64,000 nucleotides of DNA from Methylobacterium sp. E-065 (GCF_022829605.1 NZ_JAKSYD010000100.1:62001-126000), one strand, 5' to 3'; counted from the first letter of the stretch, positions 25,070 to 34,384 are shown. Notes: generated by a model from the letters alone, not told the origin. A program made the numbers and translations.

Positions 25070-25954
25070 TCAGCCGACGCCATGCGCCTTCAGGAAGGCC
25101 AGCGCCCGCGCCCATCCATCTTCCGCAGCCTCCCGCCGGTAGCTCGGCCGATAATCCGCGTGGAAGCCGTGCGGCGCGTCGGGATAAACGACCAGCTCGA
25201 CGGTCTTTCCGGCAGCCTTTGCCCGGTCGCGCGCCTCCTCGACCGAGGCGACGGGGATGCCCGTGTCGGCGCCACCATAGAGCGCAAGCAATGGCGCATT
25301 GATCTCCGCGGCGACATCGCCGGCCGTGCGCGGCTGGATCTCCGTCCGCTCACCGCCGACGGGGCCGTACCAGGCCACGGCAGCCTTCAGGTCGCGCCGG
25401 TGTGCAGCGTACAGCCATGCGTCGCGTCCGCCTCGGCACCATCCCATGACCCCGAGGCGCTGCGGGTCGCCCTTGGCGGCCGAAACGGCCCAGGCCGCCG
25501 CCGCGTCGAGATCGCCGATCCACTGGGCATCCGGCGTCTTCGAGATGACGTCTCGAATAATGATCTTCGGATCCGTCATCGTCGAGAGGTCGCCCTGCCG
25601 GGCATAGAGTTCGGGCGCGACCGCGCAGTATCCGGCCTTGGCCAAGCGGCGGCAGATATCCTTGATGTAGTCGTGGACGCCGAAAATCTCCTCGATCACC
25701 AGCACGACCGGGAACGGTCCGGCCCCGTCGGGAACGGCGCGATAGGCCGGCATGGGCCCATCGGCGGCCGGAATCTTCACCTCGCCCGCCTCGATGCCGG
25801 CCGTGTCGGTGTGAATGACCTGTGCCTCGACCCGGGTGGTCGCGAGCGTCAGCCCACTCATCAGGCTGGTCATGACGAAGCCGCGCCGCGACAGAGGCGC
25901 CGTGATCAGCCCCTCAAGCCCTTCGGTGCTACCGGCCGTGCCCTGCTCCGCCAT
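25070..25954 (-). CDS. dienelactone hydrolase family protein, Tat-exported
   Basis: A 294-residue alpha/beta hydrolase of the dienelactone hydrolase type. The Cys nucleophile lies in GWCRGG, Asp in YGGADTGIP and His in PHGFHADYR. The N-terminus carries a twin-arginine-like motif, SRRGFVMTSL, followed by a hydrophobic stretch, so export by Tat is likely; tatABC is in this window. Substrate unknown: the family cleaves dienelactones and other esters. It is transcribed alone, about 130 bp from the next gene. Confidence 0.85.
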   Translation of the reverse strand: MAEQGTAGSTEGLEGLITAPLSRRGFVMTSLMSGLTLATTRVEAQVIHTDTAGIEAGEVKIPAADGPMPAYRAVPDGAGPFPVVLVIEEIFGVHDYIKDICRRLAKAGYCAVAPELYARQGDLSTMTDPKIIIRDVISKTPDAQWIGDLDAAAAWAVSAAKGDPQRLGVMGWCRGGRDAWLYAAHRRDLKAAVAWYGPVGGERTEIQPRTAGDVAAEINAPLLALYGGADTGIPVASVEEARDRAKAAGKTVELVVYPDAPHGFHADYRPSYRREAAEDGWARALAFLKAHGVG

Positions 25955-26082
25955 GCTGGTCTCTCCCTGATCACTTTGGGAAGAGGTAACGTGTTTGGTG
26001 GCGACCGTCTCGTCGATGGAGGCTTACGCGTCGTCTTGTCCGAGAATCGCGGCCATCATCCTGATCGAGGCCGCCCGCCGCA

Positions 26083-26487
26083 TCACGCGCTCGCGGCACT
26101 AAGCGCGCGGATCGCAGGCCTGGACGCGACCCGGCGCGTTGCCGGTGCTTCACGCGGCTGCAGCATGTCGGCCAGGGTCACGAAGGTCTCGGCGGCCGGT
26201 GAGACGACTGCGCGGATCCCGTAGCCGAGGGCGAAGGAGCGGATCAGCTCGGCGTCGCGGGCGATACCGAAGCGGTCGAGGGCAGCAAGGAACGCCTCGC
26301 GGAACAGGCTGGGCCGGCACCAGCGCTTCTCGGCCATCTGGAGCGGCCAGTCCCATAGGCCCTCGGCGCGCCGGCTTGCGAGCGCGTCGCACGCGATGAA
26401 ATATCCGGTGTCCCGGTGCTCGATCCCGTCCGCCTGTACGGACCAATCATCGTTGCCGAACAGCTCGGCCTCGGCCACGTCGCTCAT
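26083..26487 (-). CDS. hypothetical protein
   Basis: A 134-residue soluble protein, MSDVAEAELFGNDDWSVQADGIEHRDTGYFIACDAL at the start, in pieces: a short acidic N-terminus, then a helical region LFREAFLAALDRFGIARDAELIRSFALGYGIRAVVS and a basic Ala/Arg tail. I do not recognise a family. ATG 26487 chosen; a frame extension upstream is Asp/Arg-rich and not convincing. Confidence 0.55.
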   Translation of the reverse strand: MSDVAEAELFGNDDWSVQADGIEHRDTGYFIACDALASRRAEGLWDWPLQMAEKRWCRPSLFREAFLAALDRFGIARDAELIRSFALGYGIRAVVSPAAETFVTLADMLQPREAPATRRVASRPAIRALSAASA

Positions 26488-26605
26488 CGGGTTCTCCGCG
26501 CCGTCCCGGCGTTCCGAAGCATCGGAACAATGCTGGAACATTGGCGCGGATCCCCGCGCTGGTCAAGCCGTTTGTTCCCGGTGCGTTCGCGGGGCGCCCG
26601 AGGTG

Positions 26606-27100
26606 TCAGCGCGCTCGGAACAGGGCGTGCTCCACGTGGTCTCCGGGCTGAATTCCGAGCTTGGCCGCTGTGCCGGCATTGAGTTCCAGCACGGCGACGA
26701 CCGGGCCCCCGGAGGGGATGATGGCGGTGGACAGCGGCTCCGTGTCGGCCGCGATGTGGCTGACAGTGCCGTCCGGCCGAATGAAGACCATATCGAGCGG
26801 AAGATAGGTGTTCTTCATCCACATCGTGACGGGCTCGTCCCGCTCGAAGTCGAACAGCATTCCATGATCGGCCGCCATGTGCCGACGGAACATCAGGCCG
26901 CGCGACCGTCCGGCATCGTCGCGCATCACCTCGACGGCGAACCGCTTCGGTCCCGCCTTCGTGGTGATCGTGAGCGGCTCCGTCTTGGCAGTTGCCGCTT
27001 GGACCGGCGCCTGCGCGCAGACCACCGAGACCGGGATGACGGCAATCAAGCCGAGGCCGATTATGGCTGCGGCCGCCGCAAGATGGGACGGGATTCTCAC
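26606..27100 (-). CDS. DUF192 family periplasmic protein
   Basis: An exported protein of the DUF192 family, about 164 residues from GTG 27100: signal peptide (LIAVIPVSVVCAQA), then FAVEVMRDDAGRSRGLMFRR, MLFDFERDEPVTMWMKNTYLPLDMVFI and VLELNAGTAAKLGI, the diagnostic DUF192 blocks. GAGAGG lies nine bases before GTG 27100. A GTG at 27154 would place 18 residues ahead of the signal peptide and is less likely. In Rhizobiales this gene follows a double cold-shock gene, as here. Function unknown. Confidence 0.85.
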   Translation of the reverse strand: MRIPSHLAAAAAIIGLGLIAVIPVSVVCAQAPVQAATAKTEPLTITTKAGPKRFAVEVMRDDAGRSRGLMFRRHMAADHGMLFDFERDEPVTMWMKNTYLPLDMVFIRPDGTVSHIAADTEPLSTAIIPSGGPVVAVLELNAGTAAKLGIQPGDHVEHALFRAR

Positions 27101-27220
27101 AAGCTGAAGCCTCTCGTGGAGCGATGCGCGGGGGATCTGCGGCTCGGCGCTCACATAGGCCAGGAATGCAGCGGAGGGAATCCGCGGTCACTCAACGGGC
27201 GAACGTGGCTTCGCGCTTGA

Positions 27221-27263
27221 GCGCTCTTCCGCCGATCTAGCCGCTGGTTCGTCGGAAGAGCGC
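27221..27263. terminator. inverted repeat between cold-shock and DUF192 genes
   Basis: GCGCTCTTCCG at 27221-27231 is perfectly complementary to CGGAAGAGCGC at 27253-27263, an 11-bp stem with a 21-nt loop, with no U-tract. It lies between the two minus-strand genes and may terminate the cold-shock transcript or stabilise it. Confidence 0.4.
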
Positions 27264-27297
27264 GCGTCAGAACCGAGACTGCGAGCCGGGCTCGGCG

Positions 27298-27903
27298 CTA
27301 GTGCGACGCCGGGAGTGTCCCATCGACCAGTCGGACCTCTGCGGCCATGACGCCCTTCGAGCCGTCTCCGTAGCGGACCAGCACGGCCTCGCCCGGCTTC
27401 AGTTCGGCGATCCCGTACCGGCGCAATGTCTCCATGTGGACGAAGATGTCGGGCGTCCCGTCGCCCCGGGTGAGGAAGCCGAAGCCGCGCAGGCGGTTGA
27501 ACCACTTCACCACGGCGGTCTCCAGCCCGCTGGTCGGCGTCACGGTCACATGCGTCCGCGGCAGCGGCATCTCCGAGGGATGGACCGCCGTCGCCTGATC
27601 GAGGGAGATCACCCGGAACGCCTGCCAGCCACGGGGCCGCTCCACCGCCTCCACGACGATGCGCGCGCCCTCGCTCGCGGCCTGGTAACCGTCCCGCCGC
27701 AGGCAGGTGACGTGAAGCAGGATATCCGGGGCGCCGTCATCCGGCACGATGAAGCCGAACCCCTTCGCAACGTCGAACCACTTGATGTGTCCGGCGACCT
27801 CGATGAGGTCCAGAGCCTCGTCCTCACGCAGGCCCATTTCGGCGCTGCGCGCACTCGTTCCCTGATCGAGGGTTTCCGGCCCGGATCCGCGTTCGTCAGA
27901 CAT
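27298..27903 (-). CDS. cold-shock protein with two CSD domains
   Basis: A 201-residue protein with two cold-shock (OB-fold) domains: first [17 protein letters not shown]...DILLHV, second [18 protein letters not shown]...DIFVHM. Both keep the RNP1-like (KGFGFI, RGFGFL) and RNP2-like motifs for single-stranded nucleic acid binding. The linker is Pro/Thr rich. Double-CSD proteins are standard in Rhizobiales and are not all cold inducible. The start is the ATG at 27903; a 350-bp upstream gap may hold a long 5' UTR. Confidence 0.92.
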   Translation of the reverse strand: MSDERGSGPETLDQGTSARSAEMGLREDEALDLIEVAGHIKWFDVAKGFGFIVPDDGAPDILLHVTCLRRDGYQAASEGARIVVEAVERPRGWQAFRVISLDQATAVHPSEMPLPRTHVTVTPTSGLETAVVKWFNRLRGFGFLTRGDGTPDIFVHMETLRRYGIAELKPGEAVLVRYGDGSKGVMAAEVRLVDGTLPASH

Positions 27904-28253
27904 GGCCGAAAAACCTACCCTGAATCACGCCGCGCCGGTTCCCGGCAAGATTAACGAAGTCCTGACACGCGGGAAGCCCGTTTCGCCGGCAAGGGAGCTA
28001 TGCCGAGTTGCAATCTCGGCAGGTGTATGCGCGGCGGCAACAGTCGATCTGTCGCAGTCGGCGCACGCAAACGCGCATCGGCGCCCGCGCCGCCATGCGG
28101 AACGCCCGATCGGACGGCGTCGCCTCACGGTCTATGGGCCAGTCTCGGCTTTGATCACGTTTCCGAGAGGTTGGCTTGCCCCCCGGCGCCACACTTAAGC
28201 CCAGAGGTCAGCCCTTGGCAGGTCCCAGACCGCAGTGATTTGGGTTCCCTACC
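27904..28253. promoter_or_regulatory. divergent intergenic region between cold-shock gene and DUF1624 gene
   Basis: These 350 bp contain no supported gene. They must hold promoters for the minus-strand cold-shock gene and the plus-strand DUF1624 gene. Cold-shock mRNAs often have long structured 5' leaders, so part may be transcribed. I see no clear named element. Confidence 0.35.
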
Positions 28254-29267
28254 ATGTCAGCCGATCCAACCCTCACCGTTCGCCCCATCGCCGCCCCGGC
28301 CGAAGCCCGAGGGAATCGTCTGCCGGTCATCGATGCTGCGCGGTCTGCTGCGCTCCTCGCCATGGCGAGCTATCACACCCTGTGGGACCTCGGGTATCTG
28401 CGGCTGACCGCCGAGAATTACGCGGTCACGCCGGGCGGCCATCTGGCCGCCGAGATGATCGCGGGCAGCTTCCTCGTGCTGGTCGGCGTCGGGCTCGTGC
28501 TGATGAACGGTCGGGGTATCCGGCCCCGGCCCACCCTGCTGCGGCTCGCCCGCGTCGGGGGCGCCGCCCTCCTGGTGACCCTGGGCACGTGGATCACGTT
28601 TCCGGACGCTTATGTGTTCTTCGGCATCCTGCACTGCATCGCCGTGTCGAGCGTGCTGGGGCTCGCCTTCCTGTTCTTACCGGTCCCGATCACCGCGCTC
28701 ACGGCGGCGCTGGTGCTCGCGGCACCGCATGTCGTGCAGGCCGCGTTCCTCGATGCGCCCGTCTTGTTCTTCCTGGGCCTCGGCTCCACGATGCCGCGGA
28801 CCAACGATTACGTGCCGCTGTTTCCGTGGTTTGGGCTGGTGCTCTCCGGGATCGTGCTCGGCCGCATCGGGCTGCCGAGGCTCGCGCGGTCCCGACTCGG
28901 CGCTTGGAGCCCACGCTCATCCCTCGCGCGGGCCGCGACCTTTGCGGGGCGCCACAGCCTCGTGGTCTACCTGATCCATCAGCCGCTACTGCTCGCAGCG
29001 CTCACGGGCTTGGTGACGGTCACCGGCGCCAATCCGCGCGCGGGCCTGCGGGCGTTCAGGGCCGATTACGTCACGATCTGCACCCGCACCGGCGGCGAGA
29101 CGCCGCTCTGCCGGATCGCCGCGCGATGCACGTCGGATGCCTTGCTGCGCGAGGATCTGTTCCGCGAGGACGGACGGCCGTTCAGCCCACCGGAGCGGCT
29201 ACGGGCCCAGGCACTCTCGCAGGGCTGCTACGCAACCCTCGAGAGTGCGGCGCACGCACCACGCTGA
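28254..29267 (+). CDS. DUF1624 membrane protein (heparan-alpha-glucosaminide acetyltransferase-like)
   Basis: A 337-residue polytopic protein. The N-terminal LPVIDAARSAALLAMASYHTLWDL holds the D-x-ARS-x7-M...H pattern of the HGSNAT/DUF1624 acyltransferase family. Eight to nine helices follow, then GRHSLVVYLIHQPLLL, typical of acyltransferase-3-like proteins. The C-terminal 90 residues are soluble with several Cys (YVTICTRTGGETPLCRIAARC), an unusual tail. Probably acetylates or otherwise modifies a surface glycan; substrate unknown. Confidence 0.8.
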   Translation: MSADPTLTVRPIAAPAEARGNRLPVIDAARSAALLAMASYHTLWDLGYLRLTAENYAVTPGGHLAAEMIAGSFLVLVGVGLVLMNGRGIRPRPTLLRLARVGGAALLVTLGTWITFPDAYVFFGILHCIAVSSVLGLAFLFLPVPITALTAALVLAAPHVVQAAFLDAPVLFFLGLGSTMPRTNDYVPLFPWFGLVLSGIVLGRIGLPRLARSRLGAWSPRSSLARAATFAGRHSLVVYLIHQPLLLAALTGLVTVTGANPRAGLRAFRADYVTICTRTGGETPLCRIAARCTSDALLREDLFREDGRPFSPPERLRAQALSQGCYATLESAAHAPR

Positions 29268-29303
29268 GATCGGCCACGGTGGTGCGCGACCGGCTAGGCT
29301 CGA

Positions 29304-29870
29304 TCAGTCCTTCGCACGCTCGACGTAGGCCCCGTCGGCGGTCATGACGACGACGCGCGTTCCAGCCGCGATGTGCGGCGGCACGGTCGTGCGGACGCCG
29401 TTCGACAGCGTCGCCGGCTTGTAGGACGACGATGCCGTCTGTCCCTTCATGGCCGGCTCGGTCTCGGTGACCTCCAGCGTCACGCGCTGTGGCAGCTCGA
29501 TCGTCAGCGGCACGTCGTTGTGGACCGAAAGCATGACGGCCATGCCCTCCTGCAGATAGGGGGCGGCGTCGCCGACCACGTCCGCCGGCACGGCGATCTG
29601 CTCGTAGCTCTCGGGGTTCATGAAATGGAACCCCTCGCCGTCGCTGTACAGGAAGGTGTGCTCGCGATCTTCTACGAAGGCGCGCTCGACCTGCTCGGTG
29701 GTCCGGTAACGCTCGGAGACCTTCACGCCGTCGGTGATCCGGCGCATGTCGAGCTGGGTCACCGGCGTGCCCTTGCCGGGATGGATGTTCTCGGCGAACA
29801 GGATCACGTAGAGCTTGCCGTCCTTGTCGACGACGTTGCCCTTGCGGAGCGTTGAGGCGATCACCTTCAC
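29304..29870 (-). CDS. efp: elongation factor P
   Basis: EF-P relieves ribosome stalling at polyproline. The 188-residue product has the three-domain layout: KOW-like domain 1 with the modified Lys loop HPGKGTP (Lys33 here), then the two OB domains, including [18 protein letters not shown] and [15 protein letters not shown] at the end. Start is GTG 29870, giving the family length; an ATG at 29912 would add 14 residues. It is divergent from epmA-epmB, which together modify this Lys with beta-lysine. Confidence 0.95.
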   Translation of the reverse strand: MKVIASTLRKGNVVDKDGKLYVILFAENIHPGKGTPVTQLDMRRITDGVKVSERYRTTEQVERAFVEDREHTFLYSDGEGFHFMNPESYEQIAVPADVVGDAAPYLQEGMAVMLSVHNDVPLTIELPQRVTLEVTETEPAMKGQTASSSYKPATLSNGVRTTVPPHIAAGTRVVVMTADGAYVERAKD

Positions 29871-30101
29871 GGAATTGCGTCCTGCATTGACATGGGTGGC
29901 GGCACGCGCCAAGCGCGGTCGCTGTATTGTCGGACCCCGCCACTATCGCATCTGCGTCCCGGTTTCCAGCGGCCGGCCGAATCGTCGTTGTGAGCCGCCG
30001 ACGGGCCATGTCGTGTCCGCGCCGGGACGGGAAATGAGAATGGGCCGGATCGAGCCGTTCATGACAGGCGCCCCGTCTTCGCCCTCTCTCGAGAGCCCGT
30101 C

Positions 30102-31160
30102 GTGGTGACGGCACCCTCCTCCCCCTGGTGGGCCACCGATCGACATGCCGATCGCCGGCCGGCGCTGATCCAGCGCAACCGCCTCACCGCGGCCTTCCGG
30201 TCTTGGTTCGCGGAGCGGGATTTCGTCGAGATGGAGGCGGCGTGCCTTCAGGTCTCGCCGGGCAACGAGGCGCATCTCTCGGCCTTCGCCACGGAGGCAG
30301 TCGGTATCGACGGCGCGCGCACACCCCTCTATTTGCACACCTCGCCCGAATTCGCCTGCAAGAAGCTCCTGGCGGCCGGAGAGACACGGCTCTTCAGCCT
30401 CGCGCGGGTGTTCCGCAATCGCGAGCGGGGGCCGCTGCACCACCCCGAATTCACGATGCTCGAATGGTACCGGGCCGGAGCGCCCTACACGGACCTGATG
30501 GCGGACTGCACCGATCTGCTGAGGCTGGCTGCCGTTACCACCGGTTCGCGCCGTTTCACGTATCGCGGCCGCGACGCAGATCCCTTCGCGGAGCCGGAGC
30601 GGCTGACCCTCGCCGAGGCCTTCGACCGCTTCGCCGGGATCGATCTGTTCGCGACACTGTCGCGGACCGGCGAAACCGACCGGGAAGCCCTCGCCCGCGC
30701 CACAGCCGCCGCGGATCTGCGGGTCGCGCCGGACGACACCTGGGCCGATCTGTTCTCGCGTATCCTGGTCGCACGGATCGAGCCGCATCTCGGCATCGGC
30801 CGACCGACGATCCTGTGCGAGTATCCGGTCAGCGAGGCGGCTTTGGCCCGGCCGGCACCCCATGACGGCCGCGTCGCGGAGCGCTTCGAACTCTACGTCT
30901 GCGGGGTCGAACTCGCCAACGCATTCGGCGAGCTGACCGATCCGGCCGAGCAGCGCCGCCGCTTCGAGGACGAAATGGCGGAAAAGCTGCGCGTGTACGG
31001 CGAATGTTACCCGATCGACGCTGATTTCCTGGCGGCCCTGGCGGTCATGCCGGACGCCTCCGGGATCGCCCTCGGCTTCGATCGCCTCGCAATGCTGGCC
31101 TGCGGCGCCGGCCGCATCGACGATGTCATCTGGACCCCGGTCGCGGAGACCCAGGCGTGA
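30102..31160 (+). CDS. epmA: EF-P lysine lysyltransferase EpmA
   Basis: A class II lysyl-tRNA-synthetase paralogue without the anticodon domain, 352 residues, which attaches (R)-beta-lysine to EF-P. Motif 2 is FSLARVFRNRERGPLHHPEFTMLEWYR in sequence, motif 3 GIALGFDRLAML; the VELANAFGELTDP region is typical. Starts at GTG 30102 (GTG 30105 also possible). It overlaps epmB by four bases (GTGA), so both are coupled, and lies opposite efp. Confidence 0.95.
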   Translation: MVTAPSSPWWATDRHADRRPALIQRNRLTAAFRSWFAERDFVEMEAACLQVSPGNEAHLSAFATEAVGIDGARTPLYLHTSPEFACKKLLAAGETRLFSLARVFRNRERGPLHHPEFTMLEWYRAGAPYTDLMADCTDLLRLAAVTTGSRRFTYRGRDADPFAEPERLTLAEAFDRFAGIDLFATLSRTGETDREALARATAAADLRVAPDDTWADLFSRILVARIEPHLGIGRPTILCEYPVSEAALARPAPHDGRVAERFELYVCGVELANAFGELTDPAEQRRRFEDEMAEKLRVYGECYPIDADFLAALAVMPDASGIALGFDRLAMLACGAGRIDDVIWTPVAETQA

Positions 31161-32206
31161 CCCAGGCTCTGCGCAACACCGACGATCTCGCTGCTGCTGG
31201 CCTGATCTCCGGCGCGGAGGCCGACCTACTGCGCGTGGTTCTCGCCCGCTATGCGGTCTCGGTGACGCCCGACATGGCCGAGCTGATCGATCCGACCGAC
31301 CCGGACGATCCGATCGCCCGGCAGTTCGTGCCGTCCGTGGAGGAGTGCCGGACCGAACCCGAGGAGCGCGCGGATCCGATCGGCGATGCCGCCCACGCGC
31401 CGGTTACCGGCATCGTTCACCGCTACCCTGACCGTGTCCTGCTCAAGCCGCTGCACATCTGCCCGGTTTACTGCCGCTTCTGCTTCCGCCGCGAGATGGT
31501 CGGGCCCAACGGGCTCGGAACGATGAGCGAGACCGAACTGGAGGCGGCGTTCGCCTATATCGCGCAGGATCCTCGGATCTGGGAGGTCGTGCTCACCGGC
31601 GGCGATCCGTTCGCGCTCTCGGCCCGACGCCTTGGCGATATCGCGGAGCGGCTTTCGTCCATCGAGCATGTGCGCGTTCTGCGGATCCATACCCGCGTGC
31701 CGGTCGTCAAACCCGACAGCGTGTCGGACGACCTCGTGCGGGCGCTGCGCCGCTTCGGGCGCGCCGTCTTCGTTGCCCTGCACGCGAATCACCCGCGCGA
31801 ATTCACGCCGAGCGCCCGCGCCGCCTGCGCCCGGCTGATCGATGCTGGGATCCCGATGGTGAGCCAGACCGTGCTGCTGCGCGGCGTCAACGACGATCCT
31901 GGTACCCTGGAAGCTCTGATGCGGAGCTTCGTCGAGAATCGGATCAAGCCCTATTACCTGCACCACGGCGATCTCGCCCCGGGCACCAGCCATCTGCGCA
32001 CCAGCCTCGCCGAGGGGCAGACCCTGATGCGGGCGCTCCGCGGGCGGCTCTCCGGCCTCGCACAGCCCACGTATGTGCTCGACATTCCCGGCGGCCACGG
32101 CAAGGTGCCGGTCGGACCGAACTACCTGACCGACACCATCGACGGGCAGCGGGTGACCGATCCGGACGGAAGCGATCACGCCTATCCACCGAAGGCGGGA
32201 GACTGA
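31157..32206 (+). CDS. epmB: EF-P beta-lysylation protein EpmB (lysine 2,3-aminomutase)
   Basis: A 349-residue radical SAM, PLP-dependent enzyme that converts (S)-alpha-lysine to (R)-beta-lysine for EF-P modification. The iron-sulphur motif CPVYCRFC supplies C102, C106 and C109. The PLP lysine lies in PGGHGKVP near the C-terminus. GTG start overlaps the epmA stop. Short C-terminus without the extra domain of catabolic KamA agrees with EpmB rather than a lysine fermentation enzyme. Confidence 0.93.
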   Translation: MTQALRNTDDLAAAGLISGAEADLLRVVLARYAVSVTPDMAELIDPTDPDDPIARQFVPSVEECRTEPEERADPIGDAAHAPVTGIVHRYPDRVLLKPLHICPVYCRFCFRREMVGPNGLGTMSETELEAAFAYIAQDPRIWEVVLTGGDPFALSARRLGDIAERLSSIEHVRVLRIHTRVPVVKPDSVSDDLVRALRRFGRAVFVALHANHPREFTPSARAACARLIDAGIPMVSQTVLLRGVNDDPGTLEALMRSFVENRIKPYYLHHGDLAPGTSHLRTSLAEGQTLMRALRGRLSGLAQPTYVLDIPGGHGKVPVGPNYLTDTIDGQRVTDPDGSDHAYPPKAGD

Positions 32207-32210
32207 AGGC

Positions 32211-32828
32211 GTGACGATGCGCAGGCTCTGGGGGCGGCTCACTTCGGTGAACGTGCAGAAGGCGGTCTGGGGGCTCGACGAAGCCGGGCTCGCCCACGAG
32301 CGGATCGACGCGGGTGGTGCCTTCGGCGTCGTCTCCGATCCCGCCTACCGCGCCCTCAACCCGAACGGCCTCGTGCCAACCCTGGAGGAGGACGGCTTCG
32401 TCCTCTGGGAGTCGAACGCGATCCTCCGTTATCTGGCGATGACCGGCCCGGCCCTGGCGCTGCCCGAGGATCCCCGGGTGCACGCGGAGGTCGATCAGTG
32501 GCTCGACTGGCAGGCGACGAGCTTCACGCCGGCCATGCGCGACGCCTTCTGGCAGCTCTACCGTTCGCCGGAGCCCGACCGCGCCCTCATCGCCGAGTCG
32601 TTGAGGAAAACCGAGTCTCATGCGGCGATTCTCGACGCCCATCTGGCGGACCGGGATTACGCCGTCGGCGATCGCTTCGGGATTGCCGACATCGCCCTTG
32701 GCTGCGCGGCCCATCGCTGGCTGAACCTTCCGGCCGAACGCATCGAGCGCCCGGCCCTGCGCCGATGGTATGCGCGCATTTCCGCCCGGCCGGGTGCTGC
32801 CAACGCCCTGGGCGAGCCCATCGGCTGA
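32211..32828 (+). CDS. glutathione S-transferase family protein
   Basis: A 205-residue protein with N-terminal thioredoxin fold (LWGRLTSVNVQKAVWGLDEAG; NPNGLVPTLEEDGFVLWESNAILRYLA, with the cis-Pro and Glu-Ser of the glutathione site) and a C-terminal helical domain with the N-capping motif DRFGIADIALG. Starts at GTG 32211, four bases after epmB, with an alternative ATG 32217. Possible roles: detoxification; not assignable to a substrate class. Confidence 0.88.
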   Translation: MTMRRLWGRLTSVNVQKAVWGLDEAGLAHERIDAGGAFGVVSDPAYRALNPNGLVPTLEEDGFVLWESNAILRYLAMTGPALALPEDPRVHAEVDQWLDWQATSFTPAMRDAFWQLYRSPEPDRALIAESLRKTESHAAILDAHLADRDYAVGDRFGIADIALGCAAHRWLNLPAERIERPALRRWYARISARPGAANALGEPIG

Positions 32829-32912
32829 GCGCTCCGACGGACTTGCCGTTGCGCGCGCCGGATCCACCTTGGCAAGCGTGCGACGCGGATTGCACCGCTG
32901 AAGGAAGCCACG

Positions 32913-33560
32913 ATGGCGATCGACCCAACCCTGCGCGATGCGCTCTCCGCCGTGACATCCGCAAGCCTCGCCCGCGCCCTGACGCGGGCCGGCGTCAAAG
33001 CGTTCAGCCCGCGGGGTCTGTCGGCTGGCAGCGGAACCGCGATCGGGACCGCGTACACCCTGCGCATGATCCCGGCCCGTGACGATGCCGCCGGCGATCT
33101 CGCCACCGCGATCGAGGCCATCCCCGAGGGGGCTGTCGTGGTGATCGACGCTGCCGGCTCGGGCTTGGCACTCCCCTTCGGTTCAATTCTGTCGGCCCGG
33201 CTTGCCCAGCGCGGCGCCGTCGGTCTCGTCACCGATGCCGCATTGCCTGAACCTGTGGGCTTGCCGCACTGGAGCGCACCGCAGGGCGCGACCGGTGCAC
33301 TGGCCCTGGTCGCCACGCAGCAGCCCGTCTCGTGCGGCGGTGCCGCAATCCATCCGGGTGACATCATCGTCTGCACCGAGGCCGGGATCGTCGCGCTACC
33401 TGCTGCCATCGCCGAGCGGGTCGCGCTGGAAGCCGTTGAGCAGCAGCGCCTCGATCTCTGGATTCAGCGCGAGGTGGAACGGGGTGAGAGCCTCGCCGGC
33501 CTCCTGCCCCCCGATGCGGCGGCGCTGGAGCGGTTCCAGACGGAGACGAAGACGGCGTGA
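32913..33560 (+). CDS. RraA-like family protein lacking the conserved Arg/Asp
   Basis: A 215-residue protein of the RraA/HMG-CHA aldolase fold. The fold core PFGSILSARLAQRGAVGLVTDAALPEP corresponds to the family pattern G-E-L-L ... G-V-x-D-G-x-x-R-D, but Pro112 and Glu113 stand where Arg and Asp usually bind substrate and metal. Family members act as aldolases/decarboxylases on pyruvate derivatives or as RNase E regulators. The altered site makes aldolase activity doubtful. SD AAGGAAG precedes the ATG. Its stop overlaps the next start. Confidence 0.72.
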   Translation: MAIDPTLRDALSAVTSASLARALTRAGVKAFSPRGLSAGSGTAIGTAYTLRMIPARDDAAGDLATAIEAIPEGAVVVIDAAGSGLALPFGSILSARLAQRGAVGLVTDAALPEPVGLPHWSAPQGATGALALVATQQPVSCGGAAIHPGDIIVCTEAGIVALPAAIAERVALEAVEQQRLDLWIQREVERGESLAGLLPPDAAALERFQTETKTA

Positions 33561-34384
33561 GCACCGCCTTCTTCCCGCTTTCGAAGGTCATCTACTTTCT
33601 GATCACCCCTTCGAATTTCTTCATCTTCGCGGTTCTGATCGGCGTCTTGCTCCACGTGACGCGGCTTCGCCGGACCGGCACCGCCCTGGCGCTCCTGGGT
33701 GCCACCGGATTGGCCCTCGGGGGATTGGCGCCCCTCTCCGAGGCCGTTTTGCTGCCGCTCGAACAACGCTTTCCCGCCTTCCCGACGGACGGGCCACCGC
33801 CCACCGGCATCATCGTGCTCGGCGGCGGGATCGAGTCGGGACTATCCGAGGCGCGGGCGCAGGTCATCGTCAACGATGCCGGAGAGCGGCCGATCTATCT
33901 CGCGGATCTGGCGCGGCGCTTTCCAACGGCGCGGATTGTCTTCTCGGGCGGCAGCGGCTTCATTGGGGGTGGCATCTCGGAGGCCGATATCGTCAGCCGG
34001 CAGGCCGACACCATCGGTGTCCCCCGCACGCGCCTGATCCTGGAGAATCGCTCGCGCAACACCCGCGAGAATGCGATCTTCACGGCGGCGCTCGTTCTGC
34101 CCAAGCCCGGCGAGCGCTGGCTCCTCGTGACCTCGGCCTGGCACATGCCCCGGGCAGTCGGCTGCTTCCGGCAGGCCGGATTCACGGTCGACGCTTTCCC
34201 GGTCGACTACCGGACGCGCGGCTGGGGCGACTTGACCCGTCTCAACGGCTTCGCCTCGGACGGACTGCTCCAGCTCGATCTCGGCGTGAAGGAGTGGATC
34301 GGCCTCTTCGTCTACCGATGGGCGGGCTACACGCCGGATTGGTTGCCGGGGCCGGAGGCAGCGGCGGGTAGCGCCAACCGGTAG
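33557..34384 (+). CDS. YdcF family (DUF218) membrane protein
   Basis: A 275-residue protein with two N-terminal membrane helices (residues about 10-25 and 35-60) and a periplasmic DUF218 domain: IIVLGGGIESGL, IVFSGGSGFIGGGISEADI, ILENRSRNTRENA and TSAWHMPRAVGCF. This family (YdcF, SanA, ElyC) is tied to envelope integrity and lipid-carrier homeostasis. GTG overlaps the RraA-like stop (GTGA). Function in detail unknown. Confidence 0.88.
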   Translation: MSTAFFPLSKVIYFLITPSNFFIFAVLIGVLLHVTRLRRTGTALALLGATGLALGGLAPLSEAVLLPLEQRFPAFPTDGPPPTGIIVLGGGIESGLSEARAQVIVNDAGERPIYLADLARRFPTARIVFSGGSGFIGGGISEADIVSRQADTIGVPRTRLILENRSRNTRENAIFTAALVLPKPGERWLLVTSAWHMPRAVGCFRQAGFTVDAFPVDYRTRGWGDLTRLNGFASDGLLQLDLGVKEWIGLFVYRWAGYTPDWLPGPEAAAGSANR

